Positions 29,135-37,709 of a stretch of 64,000 nucleotides of DNA are shown piece after piece (within the stretch, counting starts at the first letter, position 1; every line of letters starts with the position of its first letter). Where the stretch lies: NCBI RefSeq assembly GCF_040207875.1, contig NZ_CP157942.1:806001-870000 (forward strand). Direction: 5' to 3'. Made by a program: the position numbers and the translations under genes. The notes beneath the pieces were generated by a model. That model did no database searches. It saw only the letters and a list, made by a program, of their open reading frames with translations, and was not told the origin of the DNA. The DNA comes from Wolbachia endosymbiont of Armadillidium arcangelii (GTDB lineage Bacteria > Pseudomonadota > Alphaproteobacteria > Rickettsiales > Anaplasmataceae).

Positions 29135-29497
29135 ATGCCATCTGTTACTTTTATCTTACCTGATGGAAGCAAGAAAAGCTATGAAGCTGCGGAGGGAGAA
29201 ACTCTGCTTAATTTAGCCCACAGAAGTGATCCAGATCTGCTTGAAGGTGCATGTGAAGGCTCTCTTGCTTGTTCTACATGCCACGTAATTGTTGATCCAA
29301 AATTTTATGATGTTGTAGAAACACATAATCCTATATCTGATGAGGAAAATGATATGTTGGACCTAGCTTTCGGCTTAACAGAGACATCGAGGCTTGGATG
29401 TCAAATAAAAATCACAAAAGATATTGACGGTTTGTGTGTAACCGTGCCAAGAGGTACAAGAAACATATCATTAGATAAACAAGGAAACGATGCGTAA
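29135..29497 (+). CDS. fdx: [2Fe-2S] ferredoxin, ISC/adrenodoxin type
   Basis: 120 aa adrenodoxin-like ferredoxin, the electron donor for iron-sulfur cluster assembly in bacteria of this type. Cluster cysteines are visible in GACEGSLACSTCHVIV (Cx5Cx2C), and the fourth is in SRLGCQIKI. The acidic block YDVVETHNPISDEENDMLDL and the C-terminal VTVPRGTRNI are typical. The stop overlaps the start of the next gene by 8 bp, tying it to the following membrane protein and ccmH. Confidence 0.94.
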   Translation: MPSVTFILPDGSKKSYEAAEGETLLNLAHRSDPDLLEGACEGSLACSTCHVIVDPKFYDVVETHNPISDEENDMLDLAFGLTETSRLGCQIKITKDIDGLCVTVPRGTRNISLDKQGNDA

Positions 29498-30521
29498 GAT
29501 TTTTATCTATATTGTCTTCTCTTTACTTTTATTTATTCCTGTAGCGTATAGTGGTTTTTGGTATTTTTCCGCATGTAAGGTAAAAAATCTTTTAGCTGAA
29601 ACAATACTATACATTAACGACGAAAAGTTTGATATTTCACATGATTTTAGCGGATTTCCTTTTAACCTAGTTTTTCGTCTAACGAACCCAAAGATCTCCA
29701 ATGAGCAATTAACTATTTCATCTGAAGCTTTATTGATAAGAAATAAATTGTTTGATAAATCAGCATATATCTACATACCAAGCAATGAAGTCAATATTAC
29801 TGTCCGTGGTGATGAAAAAAAGAATATAAAATGTCACACAAACGATAGCAGCCACTTTGTTGTTAGACTAAATGATTTACCATCTTCATTACAATTCAAC
29901 AGAAATAGCACTGTGATAGACTATATAGATGCACTTCGTTACGAAGATTACGGATTGAAATGTGATGTTTCAGAAAATCAGCAAAGTGTTATAACTGAAG
30001 TGAGTGATAAAAGTAATTACATTCAATTTCACCTTGATAAAGAACTGAATGGAAATACTAAACTAGGGTTTGATTTTTATACTTATCGGTATAAACATAC
30101 TGCAAGTCCTGAAAATTACCTTAGTTTCGACGCTAAATTCGATTATGAATTTGTAAATCATATTTCAGCCTCCAAGATTAATTTCAACATAGAAAAATTT
30201 TTGATCCAGAGTAATAACTTTTCTATTATTGCGAATGGCGGGATAAATAATTACAATTTAATCACATCTTCATTTGAAGACAAAATCAACATAGCCATAT
30301 CAAATTATAAAGAATTAATTTCGTTTGTGACTGGTGATTTAAAGACTGCAGATGCATTAGAAAAATCAATGTCTTCCTTATCAGAAAAAACAACTGATAA
30401 CGATATTCAATTTTCAATAAAGTACGACGATAATGTAGGTTCAGGTTTTATTGGAAAATTATCCACTATTGATTTTATGAGGCAATTTGCTGAATTTACC
30501 AAGAATGAGAATAGTAATTAG
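29490..30521 (+). CDS. Membrane-anchored protein, DUF2125-like
   Basis: 343 aa. A single N-terminal hydrophobic segment (residues about 5-24, IFIYIVFSLLLFIPVAYSGF) acts as a signal anchor. The rest is beta-rich and hydrophilic, as in the alphaproteobacterial DUF2125 family (secreted, function unknown), whose N-terminal pattern GFPFNLVFRLTNP I think I recognise. The family match is moderate. It lies between fdx (8-bp overlap) and ccmH (35-bp overlap), so the three genes are one operon. Confidence 0.55.
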   Translation: MRKIFIYIVFSLLLFIPVAYSGFWYFSACKVKNLLAETILYINDEKFDISHDFSGFPFNLVFRLTNPKISNEQLTISSEALLIRNKLFDKSAYIYIPSNEVNITVRGDEKKNIKCHTNDSSHFVVRLNDLPSSLQFNRNSTVIDYIDALRYEDYGLKCDVSENQQSVITEVSDKSNYIQFHLDKELNGNTKLGFDFYTYRYKHTASPENYLSFDAKFDYEFVNHISASKINFNIEKFLIQSNNFSIIANGGINNYNLITSSFEDKINIAISNYKELISFVTGDLKTADALEKSMSSLSEKTTDNDIQFSIKYDDNVGSGFIGKLSTIDFMRQFAEFTKNENSN

Positions 30522-30894
30522 CTTACTTTTTACACTGATATTCCATTTAGGCATAAATGCTTTCACTTTGGATGATAAACTAAGAGACGAAAGCATGGAA
30601 GAGCGAGCAATTAGCTTATTTGTAGTGATAAAGTGTCCAGTATGCTCTGGTGAATTATTATCCGAATCTGAGTCTCAAGTTGCATATGGTATGCGCAAGG
30701 CAATTCGCAAGAAGATCAGTGATGGATATACTGACGAGCAAATAATTTCAGAGCTAAAAAATTCTTATGGAGATTCAATTATAATTGCACCACCTGTAAA
30801 ATCTAGTACCTACATTTTATGGTTTATTCCACTTATAACTCTGCTTATTGGGTGTTTTCTAATACGAAAGTACAGCAGGAGAGCGGCAAAATAA
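30505..30894 (+). CDS. ccmH: Cytochrome c maturation protein CcmH
   Basis: CcmH is a periplasmic thioredoxin-like subunit that keeps apocytochrome c cysteines reduced for heme attachment. Signal anchor at the N-terminus (MRIVISLLFTLIFHLGI), active-site motif KCPVCSGELL with both cysteines, the helical block RKAIRKKISDGYTDEQIISE, and a C-terminal membrane helix (ILWFIPLITLLIGCFLI). I prefer the ATG at 30505, since an earlier ATG at 30487 would put extra polar residues before the signal sequence. It overlaps the upstream gene by 17 bp with this start. Confidence 0.92.
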   Translation: MRIVISLLFTLIFHLGINAFTLDDKLRDESMEERAISLFVVIKCPVCSGELLSESESQVAYGMRKAIRKKISDGYTDEQIISELKNSYGDSIIIAPPVKSSTYILWFIPLITLLIGCFLIRKYSRRAAK

Positions 30895-30983
30895 GATAGA
30901 TAAGGCAGTATAAAAAGATAATCATAGAGTAAAGTGAGTTTACAACAAATGCAATGTGCGAACTTTATACTATATTATTGAGT

Positions 30984-33900
30984 TTAGATCAAAGATTGTA
31001 AGGTTAAATCTTCTATCCAAATAACCGCACACTCTACCTGCTTATCTGGGTAGACTTCTTGCACTAAGGTTTTATAGATCAACATTTGCTTTTTTATTTC
31101 ATTTAATGAGGAAACAGAAACGTTATGGTGTGATTTATAGTCAATTATGATTGCTTTATCTTCTGTTATGCATAGCCTGTCTAGCCGTACTAATACTGGT
31201 TTGTCGTCAATTGTTCCACTCAGTGTAATTTCTGATTTGCCTTCTAAGTCGAATAGATAATCATATTTTTCATTAAAGGCTAATATTTTGCTGTAAATTT
31301 CATCTTTATCTTCACTAGTGTTTATGCTATTAAGATATTTCCTAACCCAATTTTTTCTCCTGTCTTTCTCTATCTTGGGCATATATTGCAATGTACTGTG
31401 GATTATTAAGCCTCTTGCATAACCGTCTGCTATCCCATTGCTCTTTTTGGTGTCATCCCAATGCTCCAACACTGGCTTTTTTTCTCCAGATTCTAGCGTT
31501 ACGTGCTGTCCTTCTTTTTTACTGGATAAGCACTGGGATGACATTGACAGGTTTGGCGGAGGTGAAATCACTGGAACGTCGAAATAATCACGTTTTTTAT
31601 AAGTGTAAGGGTAATTTGCATTCATGCATAGTACTTCAACTTTTTCTTTAAATATTGGCTGTAAGTGTGCTTGTTTCTTCTCATATAATTCTCCATATTG
31701 AATAACTAGATCATACCAAGAGCCCTTTTGTACCGGTTCTTTACCTAAAATGTATAACTCATCTTCAGCACGCGTGAGTGCCACGTATAGCAAACGCAAA
31801 TATTCGTTATAATCTTCTAGTTTTTTCTCTCTTTTTACTTGATCGCAATAAGCATTATTATTTTTGCCACACCAAAATGGCGCTTCTGTTGCATCAAACA
31901 CAATACTTTCGCTGTTTCTTGGCACCGTATTTGTGTCAACTAAAAACACTATGGGAGCTTGTAGACCTTTTGATTTATGAATTGTCATTATTCGCACAGC
32001 ATTGCGTTCTGATTGCATATCGTTTTTAATCTCAGGATTGTTTTCCTTGATCCACTGAACAAATGCTTGAAGAGATGGGTTCTCAAATTGCAACACGAGG
32101 TTCATAAATTCGTCTAAAACCTCGAAGCACTCAAGACCTAGCCTTGAAGCAAATTTTTTCTTACCTGTGCGCAATATATGCGTGAATAATGTAAGAGGGG
32201 ATTCTGTCTGAGATAAGTTAATCAGATAGTTTAATTCACTATAGATAACCTTATGATAATCTTGAATTCTTTCCCATAACGACTGTTCTTTACGATCATA
32301 TGCAATATTGAATAAATCATCCTCAGTGAAGTTAAATAGTGGTGATTTTAAAACATTTGCAAGAGCAAGATCATTTGCCTGGAGGAGCAAAAATTCAGCC
32401 AAAGCTATTAAGTCCTGCACAGCTATGTAATCCATGATTCTGAAATAATCTCGGCCTATAACTGGTACATTTACTTTTTTTAATTCACTTATTATGTAAT
32501 CAACTAACACATTTCGCTGCCGTACCAAAATCATAATGTCCCTTGGTTCTATATGGCGATCTTTAGCGACTAAAATCCGCCCTTCGTTTAACCAATTGTG
32601 AATTCTGCGAGCTATTGCCTGAGCAAGCAATCGATCTGTTACTACATAATCTTTCCTCTGTGTTAAATGAATTTGTAAGACTTGCTGCTCTTCCTCTTTA
32701 TATCTTGGTAATAACGGCCAAATTTCAATGTACCCTTGATCATTTTCTCTATGCGGAACATGTTTTATCTCGTTATCATTGAAAGATATTTCTTCACGGA
32801 AGTTGTTAAATATCCTGTCTACAAGAATCAAAACTTCTGGAGTTGAGCGAAATGACTTTTCAAGTTGACATGATATCCAGTCTCTACCACTAGTTTTTGT
32901 GTAAAAGTATTGTTGCATGTAGTTAAATAGGTGGGGATTTGCTCCTTGAAATCTGTAAATCGATTGTTTTACATCACCAACAACAAATAAGGTTCGCTTT
33001 TCATCACCACCGGTAAAAAATTCATCACAGAGATTTGTTATAATTTTCCATTGACTGATACTATTGTCTTGTGCCTCATCAACAAGAATGTGATCTATTT
33101 TTTGGTCTAGATTAAACAATATCCAATCTTTATAGCCTGGGTTGCTAAGGAGATTTGTTGCTAAATTGATGAGATCATTGTAGTCAAGCAGTGCGTTTTT
33201 TGATTTTTCATTATTATATAGATCAACATATACTTTAAATATACTAAGTAAACTACTGGTTCTTTTGAATATTTGATAAGAATTCATGTCTCTTATATAA
33301 GTAAATACTGCATTTTGAATGCTTTCTATCATTTGCTCTGCGTCTTCAAATTTTTCCAAAGTACTTTTTGTTATGACCGATGATATGTTTTTCTTTTCAT
33401 ATGATTCTGACTTCAAAAATACTTTAGCTAAGCTCTCTATCTTGTTGTTATTCCACTTTATTCCGGTATTATCCCACTTTATTCCATTATCATCCAAGTA
33501 GCTGACACCATTTGGTACGGACGATTTTATGCTATTACACCAATCATAGAGCATTGTACTATAACTCTGATCTCTTTTGCTGCCCTTGCTTAATATTTCA
33601 GCCAATCTTTTTATCTGCTCAATCGTTTCATTCTGTAAATCGTGAATCTTATCAGGGGCACTCAATTTATTTTTGATATACTCTAAATTATTTTCTAGAA
33701 CTGATCTCTTTACACATAAGGTATAGAGCAAATCACGCAGCTTATTTTCATCAATTTCAGCTGCAATGATATTGATATCGTTCTGCACAATTTCGTTATG
33801 AAGCGTTTTGTCAAAAACGATGGAATGCAATTCTTTACATTCGCTCAACGTACAATTTGGAGCGATACCAGCTTCTGTAGGAAAGCTGGAGATTAACTTG

Positions 33901-34268
33901 TAACAAAAGGCGTGTATAGTTTGAATAGTAAGACCAAGATTTTCCAGTTCAGAAAAAAGCCTTCTTGCTCTTGTTAAATAATCTTTATTTTCTCTGGTCA
34001 CGCACTGAGATGACATCGGAAAGAAATCTAATTGTTCTAAATCTGCAACTAATATACCCTCTGGACATATTGCCCACTTACTAAGTGTACTGTAAATGCG
34101 ATCTTCCATTTCATTTGCTGCAGCATTGGTAAATGTTAAGCAGAGAATATTTCTCTTATTTTCTAATAAAAGTCTTAATACTCTGTCTATTAAGATTTTT
34201 GTTTTACCTGTACCAGCGGATGCACTTACCCATACAGAGAAATTAGGATTTATGGCATTTAATCTCAT
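30984..34268 (-). CDS. addA: Double-strand break repair helicase-nuclease AddA
   Basis: The AddA subunit of AddAB unwinds and degrades broken DNA ends and loads RecA. 1094 aa with UvrD-like helicase motifs: Walker A ASAGTGKTKILIDR, motif Ia TFTNAAANEM, motif II LVDEAQD, motif III VGDVKQSIYRFQGA and late motifs VRIMTIHKSKGLQAPIVF and YVALTRAEDELYI. The C-terminal RecB-like nuclease shows the Asp/Lys pair in IIDYKSH. A palindromic element (31452-31542) sits in frame near residue 930, and a half element near residue 85 gives MSSQCVTREN, so two extra peptides have been added without breaking the gene. AddB is not in this window. Confidence 0.93.
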   Translation of the reverse strand: MRLNAINPNFSVWVSASAGTGKTKILIDRVLRLLLENKRNILCLTFTNAAANEMEDRIYSTLSKWAICPEGILVADLEQLDFFPMSSQCVTRENKDYLTRARRLFSELENLGLTIQTIHAFCYKLISSFPTEAGIAPNCTLSECKELHSIVFDKTLHNEIVQNDINIIAAEIDENKLRDLLYTLCVKRSVLENNLEYIKNKLSAPDKIHDLQNETIEQIKRLAEILSKGSKRDQSYSTMLYDWCNSIKSSVPNGVSYLDDNGIKWDNTGIKWNNNKIESLAKVFLKSESYEKKNISSVITKSTLEKFEDAEQMIESIQNAVFTYIRDMNSYQIFKRTSSLLSIFKVYVDLYNNEKSKNALLDYNDLINLATNLLSNPGYKDWILFNLDQKIDHILVDEAQDNSISQWKIITNLCDEFFTGGDEKRTLFVVGDVKQSIYRFQGANPHLFNYMQQYFYTKTSGRDWISCQLEKSFRSTPEVLILVDRIFNNFREEISFNDNEIKHVPHRENDQGYIEIWPLLPRYKEEEQQVLQIHLTQRKDYVVTDRLLAQAIARRIHNWLNEGRILVAKDRHIEPRDIMILVRQRNVLVDYIISELKKVNVPVIGRDYFRIMDYIAVQDLIALAEFLLLQANDLALANVLKSPLFNFTEDDLFNIAYDRKEQSLWERIQDYHKVIYSELNYLINLSQTESPLTLFTHILRTGKKKFASRLGLECFEVLDEFMNLVLQFENPSLQAFVQWIKENNPEIKNDMQSERNAVRIMTIHKSKGLQAPIVFLVDTNTVPRNSESIVFDATEAPFWCGKNNNAYCDQVKREKKLEDYNEYLRLLYVALTRAEDELYILGKEPVQKGSWYDLVIQYGELYEKKQAHLQPIFKEKVEVLCMNANYPYTYKKRDYFDVPVISPPPNLSMSSQCLSSKKEGQHVTLESGEKKPVLEHWDDTKKSNGIADGYARGLIIHSTLQYMPKIEKDRRKNWVRKYLNSINTSEDKDEIYSKILAFNEKYDYLFDLEGKSEITLSGTIDDKPVLVRLDRLCITEDKAIIIDYKSHHNVSVSSLNEIKKQMLIYKTLVQEVYPDKQVECAVIWIEDLTLQSLI
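31452..31542. repeat. Palindromic element inserted in frame in addA
   Basis: Outer arms GTCATCCCA (31452-31460) and TGGGATGAC (31534-31542) pair perfectly, with an inner CCAACACTGG-type part. It contributes about 30 residues (SSQCLSSKKEGQHVTLESGE and flanks) to AddA between the helicase and nuclease domains. Confidence 0.8.
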
Positions 34269-34342
34269 TAGGAGTGTATAAAGTTTGACTGAAGTGGCAT
34301 TTCAAGTATAGTAAATAAGGTAGTGTTAGTGAAGATATACGA

Positions 34343-35209
34343 ATGGAAAGTTTTTGTGTAAAGGCTCCTGCAAAGATCAATCTTTTTTTACATATTATAA
34401 ATAGAGAGGAAAGAGGGTATCATTTGATCGAAAGCTTGGTTGTTTTTGCTAAGCTTTCTAATTTTTTAGAAATAAAAGTAGGAAAAAAAAAATTTAGATA
34501 TGATCACTCTACAGTTGAATCTGTAAATTCTGAGTTTAAAATAAATTATCGATATAACACTGTAACAAAAGCAGTTAATTTACTGCTTAGGTATGCTCCT
34601 GCACGCACTAAAGTCACTGTGAGGGTTATAAAAAATATACCAATTGCTGCGGGACTTGGTAGTGGTTCCTCAGATGCTGGAGCTGTGATACGCACGCTAG
34701 GAGAGCTATGGGAGGTTGATAGGCAAATTTTAAATGATATAGCTTTAAGCGTTGGTGCTGATGTGCCTGCAAGCATAGATAGTAAGCCAGTTTTTGTTAG
34801 AGGTATTGGTGAGGAATTATGCCCCGTTAAACAATGCTCTTTACCCACAAGTGTGGTACTTGTGAAACCGAAAAAAAAGTTTTTAAATACATCAGAAGTA
34901 TTTTCCAAGTATAAAGGGGATTTCTCTCAGCCAATTAAGTGGAGTAATAACACTGAGGAGGGTTTGTTAGAGCTTCTTAAAGAGACAAAAAATGACCTGC
35001 AAGAAGCAGCAATAAGTCTTGTACCTGAAATTCAGGATGTAATATCAACACTAGAGTCACAAGAAGGCTCTATACTTTCTCGCATGTCAGGCAGCGGTGT
35101 AGCGTGCTTTGGAATGTTCAATAGTGAAGAAAGTGCAAAAGCTGCAGCGGCAAATATCAAAAAGGAATATCCAGAATGGTGGGTGTACGATACGCAATTA
35201 ATAGTTTAA
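34343..35209 (+). CDS. ispE: 4-diphosphocytidyl-2-C-methyl-D-erythritol kinase
   Basis: GHMP-family kinase of the MEP isoprenoid pathway. 288 aa. The N-terminal motif VKAPAKINLFLHI contains the catalytic Lys, the ATP-binding loop is IPIAAGLGSGSSDAGAV, and the C-terminal motif is SRMSGSGVACFGMF. The start at 34343 is 3 bases into a short divergent spacer from addA. Complements ispG at 13556-14851. Three bases separate its stop from the next gene. Confidence 0.96.
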   Translation: MESFCVKAPAKINLFLHIINREERGYHLIESLVVFAKLSNFLEIKVGKKKFRYDHSTVESVNSEFKINYRYNTVTKAVNLLLRYAPARTKVTVRVIKNIPIAAGLGSGSSDAGAVIRTLGELWEVDRQILNDIALSVGADVPASIDSKPVFVRGIGEELCPVKQCSLPTSVVLVKPKKKFLNTSEVFSKYKGDFSQPIKWSNNTEEGLLELLKETKNDLQEAAISLVPEIQDVISTLESQEGSILSRMSGSGVACFGMFNSEESAKAAAANIKKEYPEWWVYDTQLIV

Positions 35210-35212
35210 TTT

Positions 35213-35560
35213 ATGTCCTTAGTTTCTGAGAAGAAAAATCTTATAAATGGTTACAGGGAAGGAAGGTTTTGGGTAAATAATCAAGAATATCATGGCTCAA
35301 TTATAATTTTTCCTGAAAAGGTGGTTGAATTGAAAGAAAGTGATATAAATAATAAGGAGTATTTTAAATCTTTTTTAACAAAGGAAATAGAGATTTTGAT
35401 AATAGGTACTGGTAAAATATTCGATTGTTCAATGAAGTCTTATCTTATGGAGCAAAAGAATTTAAATTTTGAATTTATGACGACTGATGCAGCATGCAGA
35501 ACCCATAATGTTTTAATATCTGAAGATAGGTTTGTTGTCAGTTATCTGATAGCATGTTAG
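35213..35560 (+). CDS. Mth938-like domain protein (DUF498)
   Basis: 115 aa. The family block ILIIGTGKIFDCSMKSYLM, then FEFMTTDAACRTHNVLISE, matches the Mth938/Xcc1710-like fold, whose eukaryotic relative NDUFAF3 is a complex I assembly factor. A role in complex I assembly is plausible in an alphaproteobacterium but is inference. The gene lies 3 bp after ispE and overlaps znuB by 7 bp, so ispE, this gene and znuB are one operon. Confidence 0.85.
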   Translation: MSLVSEKKNLINGYREGRFWVNNQEYHGSIIIFPEKVVELKESDINNKEYFKSFLTKEIEILIIGTGKIFDCSMKSYLMEQKNLNFEFMTTDAACRTHNVLISEDRFVVSYLIAC

Positions 35561-36363
35561 AAATATTTACACAGAGTTTTTTTATCAATAGCCTAATTGC
35601 AGTAGTTATGATTAGCCTAGTAACAGGAGCTTTAGGGTCATTTATGATATGGCAAAGGTTATCGTATTTGGGTGATAGTTTGTCTCATTCTTCATTGCTT
35701 GGTATTGCACTTGCTTTGATCTTTAATATCAGCCCATCGGTAAGCATAATGCTCATTGCAATTATGTTTGCGATACTACTTTCTCTTAATTTTAATAAAT
35801 TATATTCTGCTGATACGATATTGAACATAGTTACCAATGTAGTTTTATCATCGAGTTTAATACTTATGTCTTTTCTTCCATCAGGTAATAATAGTATTAT
35901 TAGCTCATTGTTTGGTGATATATTAATGATTGACCAAAGTGATATAATATCAATTTTTCTAACCTCCTTAATAGTTACTTTGATATTAATATTTAGATGG
36001 CGCTATTGGCTGATGATTTCAATTAATCAAGACTTGGCAGCAGTTGAGAAAGTTAATGTTAATTTTGTTAGGCTAGAATTTTTAATTGTACTTGCTATCT
36101 TTATTGCAATTTCTGCTCAATTAATAGGAATATTACTCATTGCTGCATTTTTGTTAATACCTGCTGCATCAGCGAGGCTCATTTCAAAAACTCCAATGCA
36201 AATGATTATTATTGCAACAGTTTTTTCTGTGATCTCTGGTGTATCGGGTCTGATATTATCTGCAAGTTTTGATTTATTAACTGGACCTGCAATTATACTT
36301 ATTGCAGCTGTGTATTTAATCATTGCTTATTTTATAAGGTTAGTGTTAAGTAGATCGACTTAA
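35554..36363 (+). CDS. znuB: Metal ABC transporter permease (ZnuB/MntB type)
   Basis: Inner-membrane channel subunit of an ABC-3 family zinc or manganese importer. 269 aa with about eight hydrophobic segments. The N-terminal block GALGSFMIWQRLSYLGDSLSHSSLLGIAL is characteristic of the family. The C-terminal half includes ISAQLIGILLIAAFLLIPAA. Starts 7 bp inside the upstream gene. The ATPase and binding protein are not in the window. Confidence 0.9.
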   Translation: MLEIFTQSFFINSLIAVVMISLVTGALGSFMIWQRLSYLGDSLSHSSLLGIALALIFNISPSVSIMLIAIMFAILLSLNFNKLYSADTILNIVTNVVLSSSLILMSFLPSGNNSIISSLFGDILMIDQSDIISIFLTSLIVTLILIFRWRYWLMISINQDLAAVEKVNVNFVRLEFLIVLAIFIAISAQLIGILLIAAFLLIPAASARLISKTPMQMIIIATVFSVISGVSGLILSASFDLLTGPAIILIAAVYLIIAYFIRLVLSRST

Positions 36364-36485
36364 TTTTGGTCTTGGGTATTCATAATTCATTAATAAAGGA
36401 ATGTAACCATCTTAGCGTAAAGTAGTTTTTGCTACATTGTTTTTATGTGCTAATAATAAATTGTTAATTTTATGGAGTGAAAGAT

Positions 36486-36672
36486 ATGGCCGAAGAAGGA
36501 TTTTTTTTTTAGGTATGTAGGGCAGCCTGTGAAAAAATTTTATAATCATATTACAGGAAAGAAAGAAGTGTCAGATGATACGAAGAATACAGCAAATCAA
36601 GAAAGCTCAGAATTTTTGGACATTGATGTGCAACCAAGTGATGTACAATCAAATGAGAATGATATAATATAG
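36486..36672 (+). pseudogene. Small acidic protein, about 62 aa, broken at a T10 run
   Basis: ATG at 36486 follows a GGAG ribosome binding site. The frame reads MAEEGFFF and stops immediately after T10 (36501-36510). If the run held 9 (or 12) T residues the frame would continue as RYVGQPVKKFYNHITGKKEV and on through an acidic Asp/Glu/Gln-rich tail to a stop at 36672, five bases before holA. The good start signal and clean downstream frame suggest a real small gene in which the T count is either wrong, variable or corrected by slippage. Confidence 0.5.
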
Positions 36673-36677
36673 ATGGC

Positions 36678-37709
36678 ATGAGAATAACGCCATCTAAAGT
36701 TAAAAAATTCCTTGAGAAACCTGATACTTTAAGTGGTGTGTTAGTTCATGGAAGTGACAATAGTAAAATCGATATTTTCATACAAGAAATAATTGCCAAC
36801 TTGGATGAGTATTCAGTCCAGGTGATGGATTTTGCAGTAGTGAATAAGTCGCCCGGTTTGTTATTTTCCGAGCTGGCAAACATTTCAATGTTTACTAACA
36901 AAAGATTAGTTAAGCTGATAAATGTAAGTGGAAGTATATCTAAAGAGTTAAAAAACATATTGGATCATAATATAGGCGGTCATTATGTAGTGATGATAGC
37001 AAATGATCTTCCATATAATTCTGCAACTAAAAGTTATATGGAAAGCTCAAAAATTTTTGGTGTAATTACCTGCTATAAGGACAGCGTTAGTAATCTTTGT
37101 GATATTATATCAAGTTACTTGAAGCAAAATGATATAGAGTACACAAGTGAGATAATCTACCACTTGCAGTCTTACTTTAATCGTAGCAAACTGCCCATAC
37201 ATCGAGAGCTTGAGAAATTAGTTTTATACCTAGGAGAGAGAAAAGACCTTAAACCTGCTGATATAGATCTATGCTTTTCGACCTCCGGCAATGATTATGT
37301 TACACTTGATAATCTGTGCTCTGCAATAGTGAATAAAGACATGGCACAATTCATCAAAATTTCCGATACATTGATATTACAAGAGAATTTTTCACCGATA
37401 GCATTAATCCGTATTATATCAAATTATTTTCTACGACTGGAAAGCGTTTTGCTGTTAATACAAGGTGGAATGAGTGGACAAGCTGCAATTGACCAGCTAA
37501 ATCCTCCATTGTTCTTCAAACAATTGCAGAGTTTTAAATCTCATTTGAAAAGTTTGCAACTTTCAGAACTTAAGAAGATCTTGGAAAAATTGATGAGCTT
37601 GGAAGTGAGCTGCAAAAAAACTGATCTAAATCATAAAATGATCTTTCAGCATGAGATTAACTATTGGTGTCATTCAAATACATCCAGTGCATTTAAACCT
37701 TTTGTATAA
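36678..37709 (+). CDS. holA: DNA polymerase III delta subunit
   Basis: Clamp-loader subunit that opens the beta clamp during replication. 343 aa, normal for HolA. The family is recognised from the N-terminal strand-loop LSGVLVHGSDNSKIDIFIQEI, the central NISMFTNKRLVKLIN block and the C-terminal helical collar (ISNYFLRLESVLLLIQGG, QLNPPLFFKQLQSF). The Walker A motif is degenerate, as usual for delta. Its 3' end overlaps gltX tail to tail by 17 bp. Confidence 0.9.
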   Translation: MRITPSKVKKFLEKPDTLSGVLVHGSDNSKIDIFIQEIIANLDEYSVQVMDFAVVNKSPGLLFSELANISMFTNKRLVKLINVSGSISKELKNILDHNIGGHYVVMIANDLPYNSATKSYMESSKIFGVITCYKDSVSNLCDIISSYLKQNDIEYTSEIIYHLQSYFNRSKLPIHRELEKLVLYLGERKDLKPADIDLCFSTSGNDYVTLDNLCSAIVNKDMAQFIKISDTLILQENFSPIALIRIISNYFLRLESVLLLIQGGMSGQAAIDQLNPPLFFKQLQSFKSHLKSLQLSELKKILEKLMSLEVSCKKTDLNHKMIFQHEINYWCHSNTSSAFKPFV

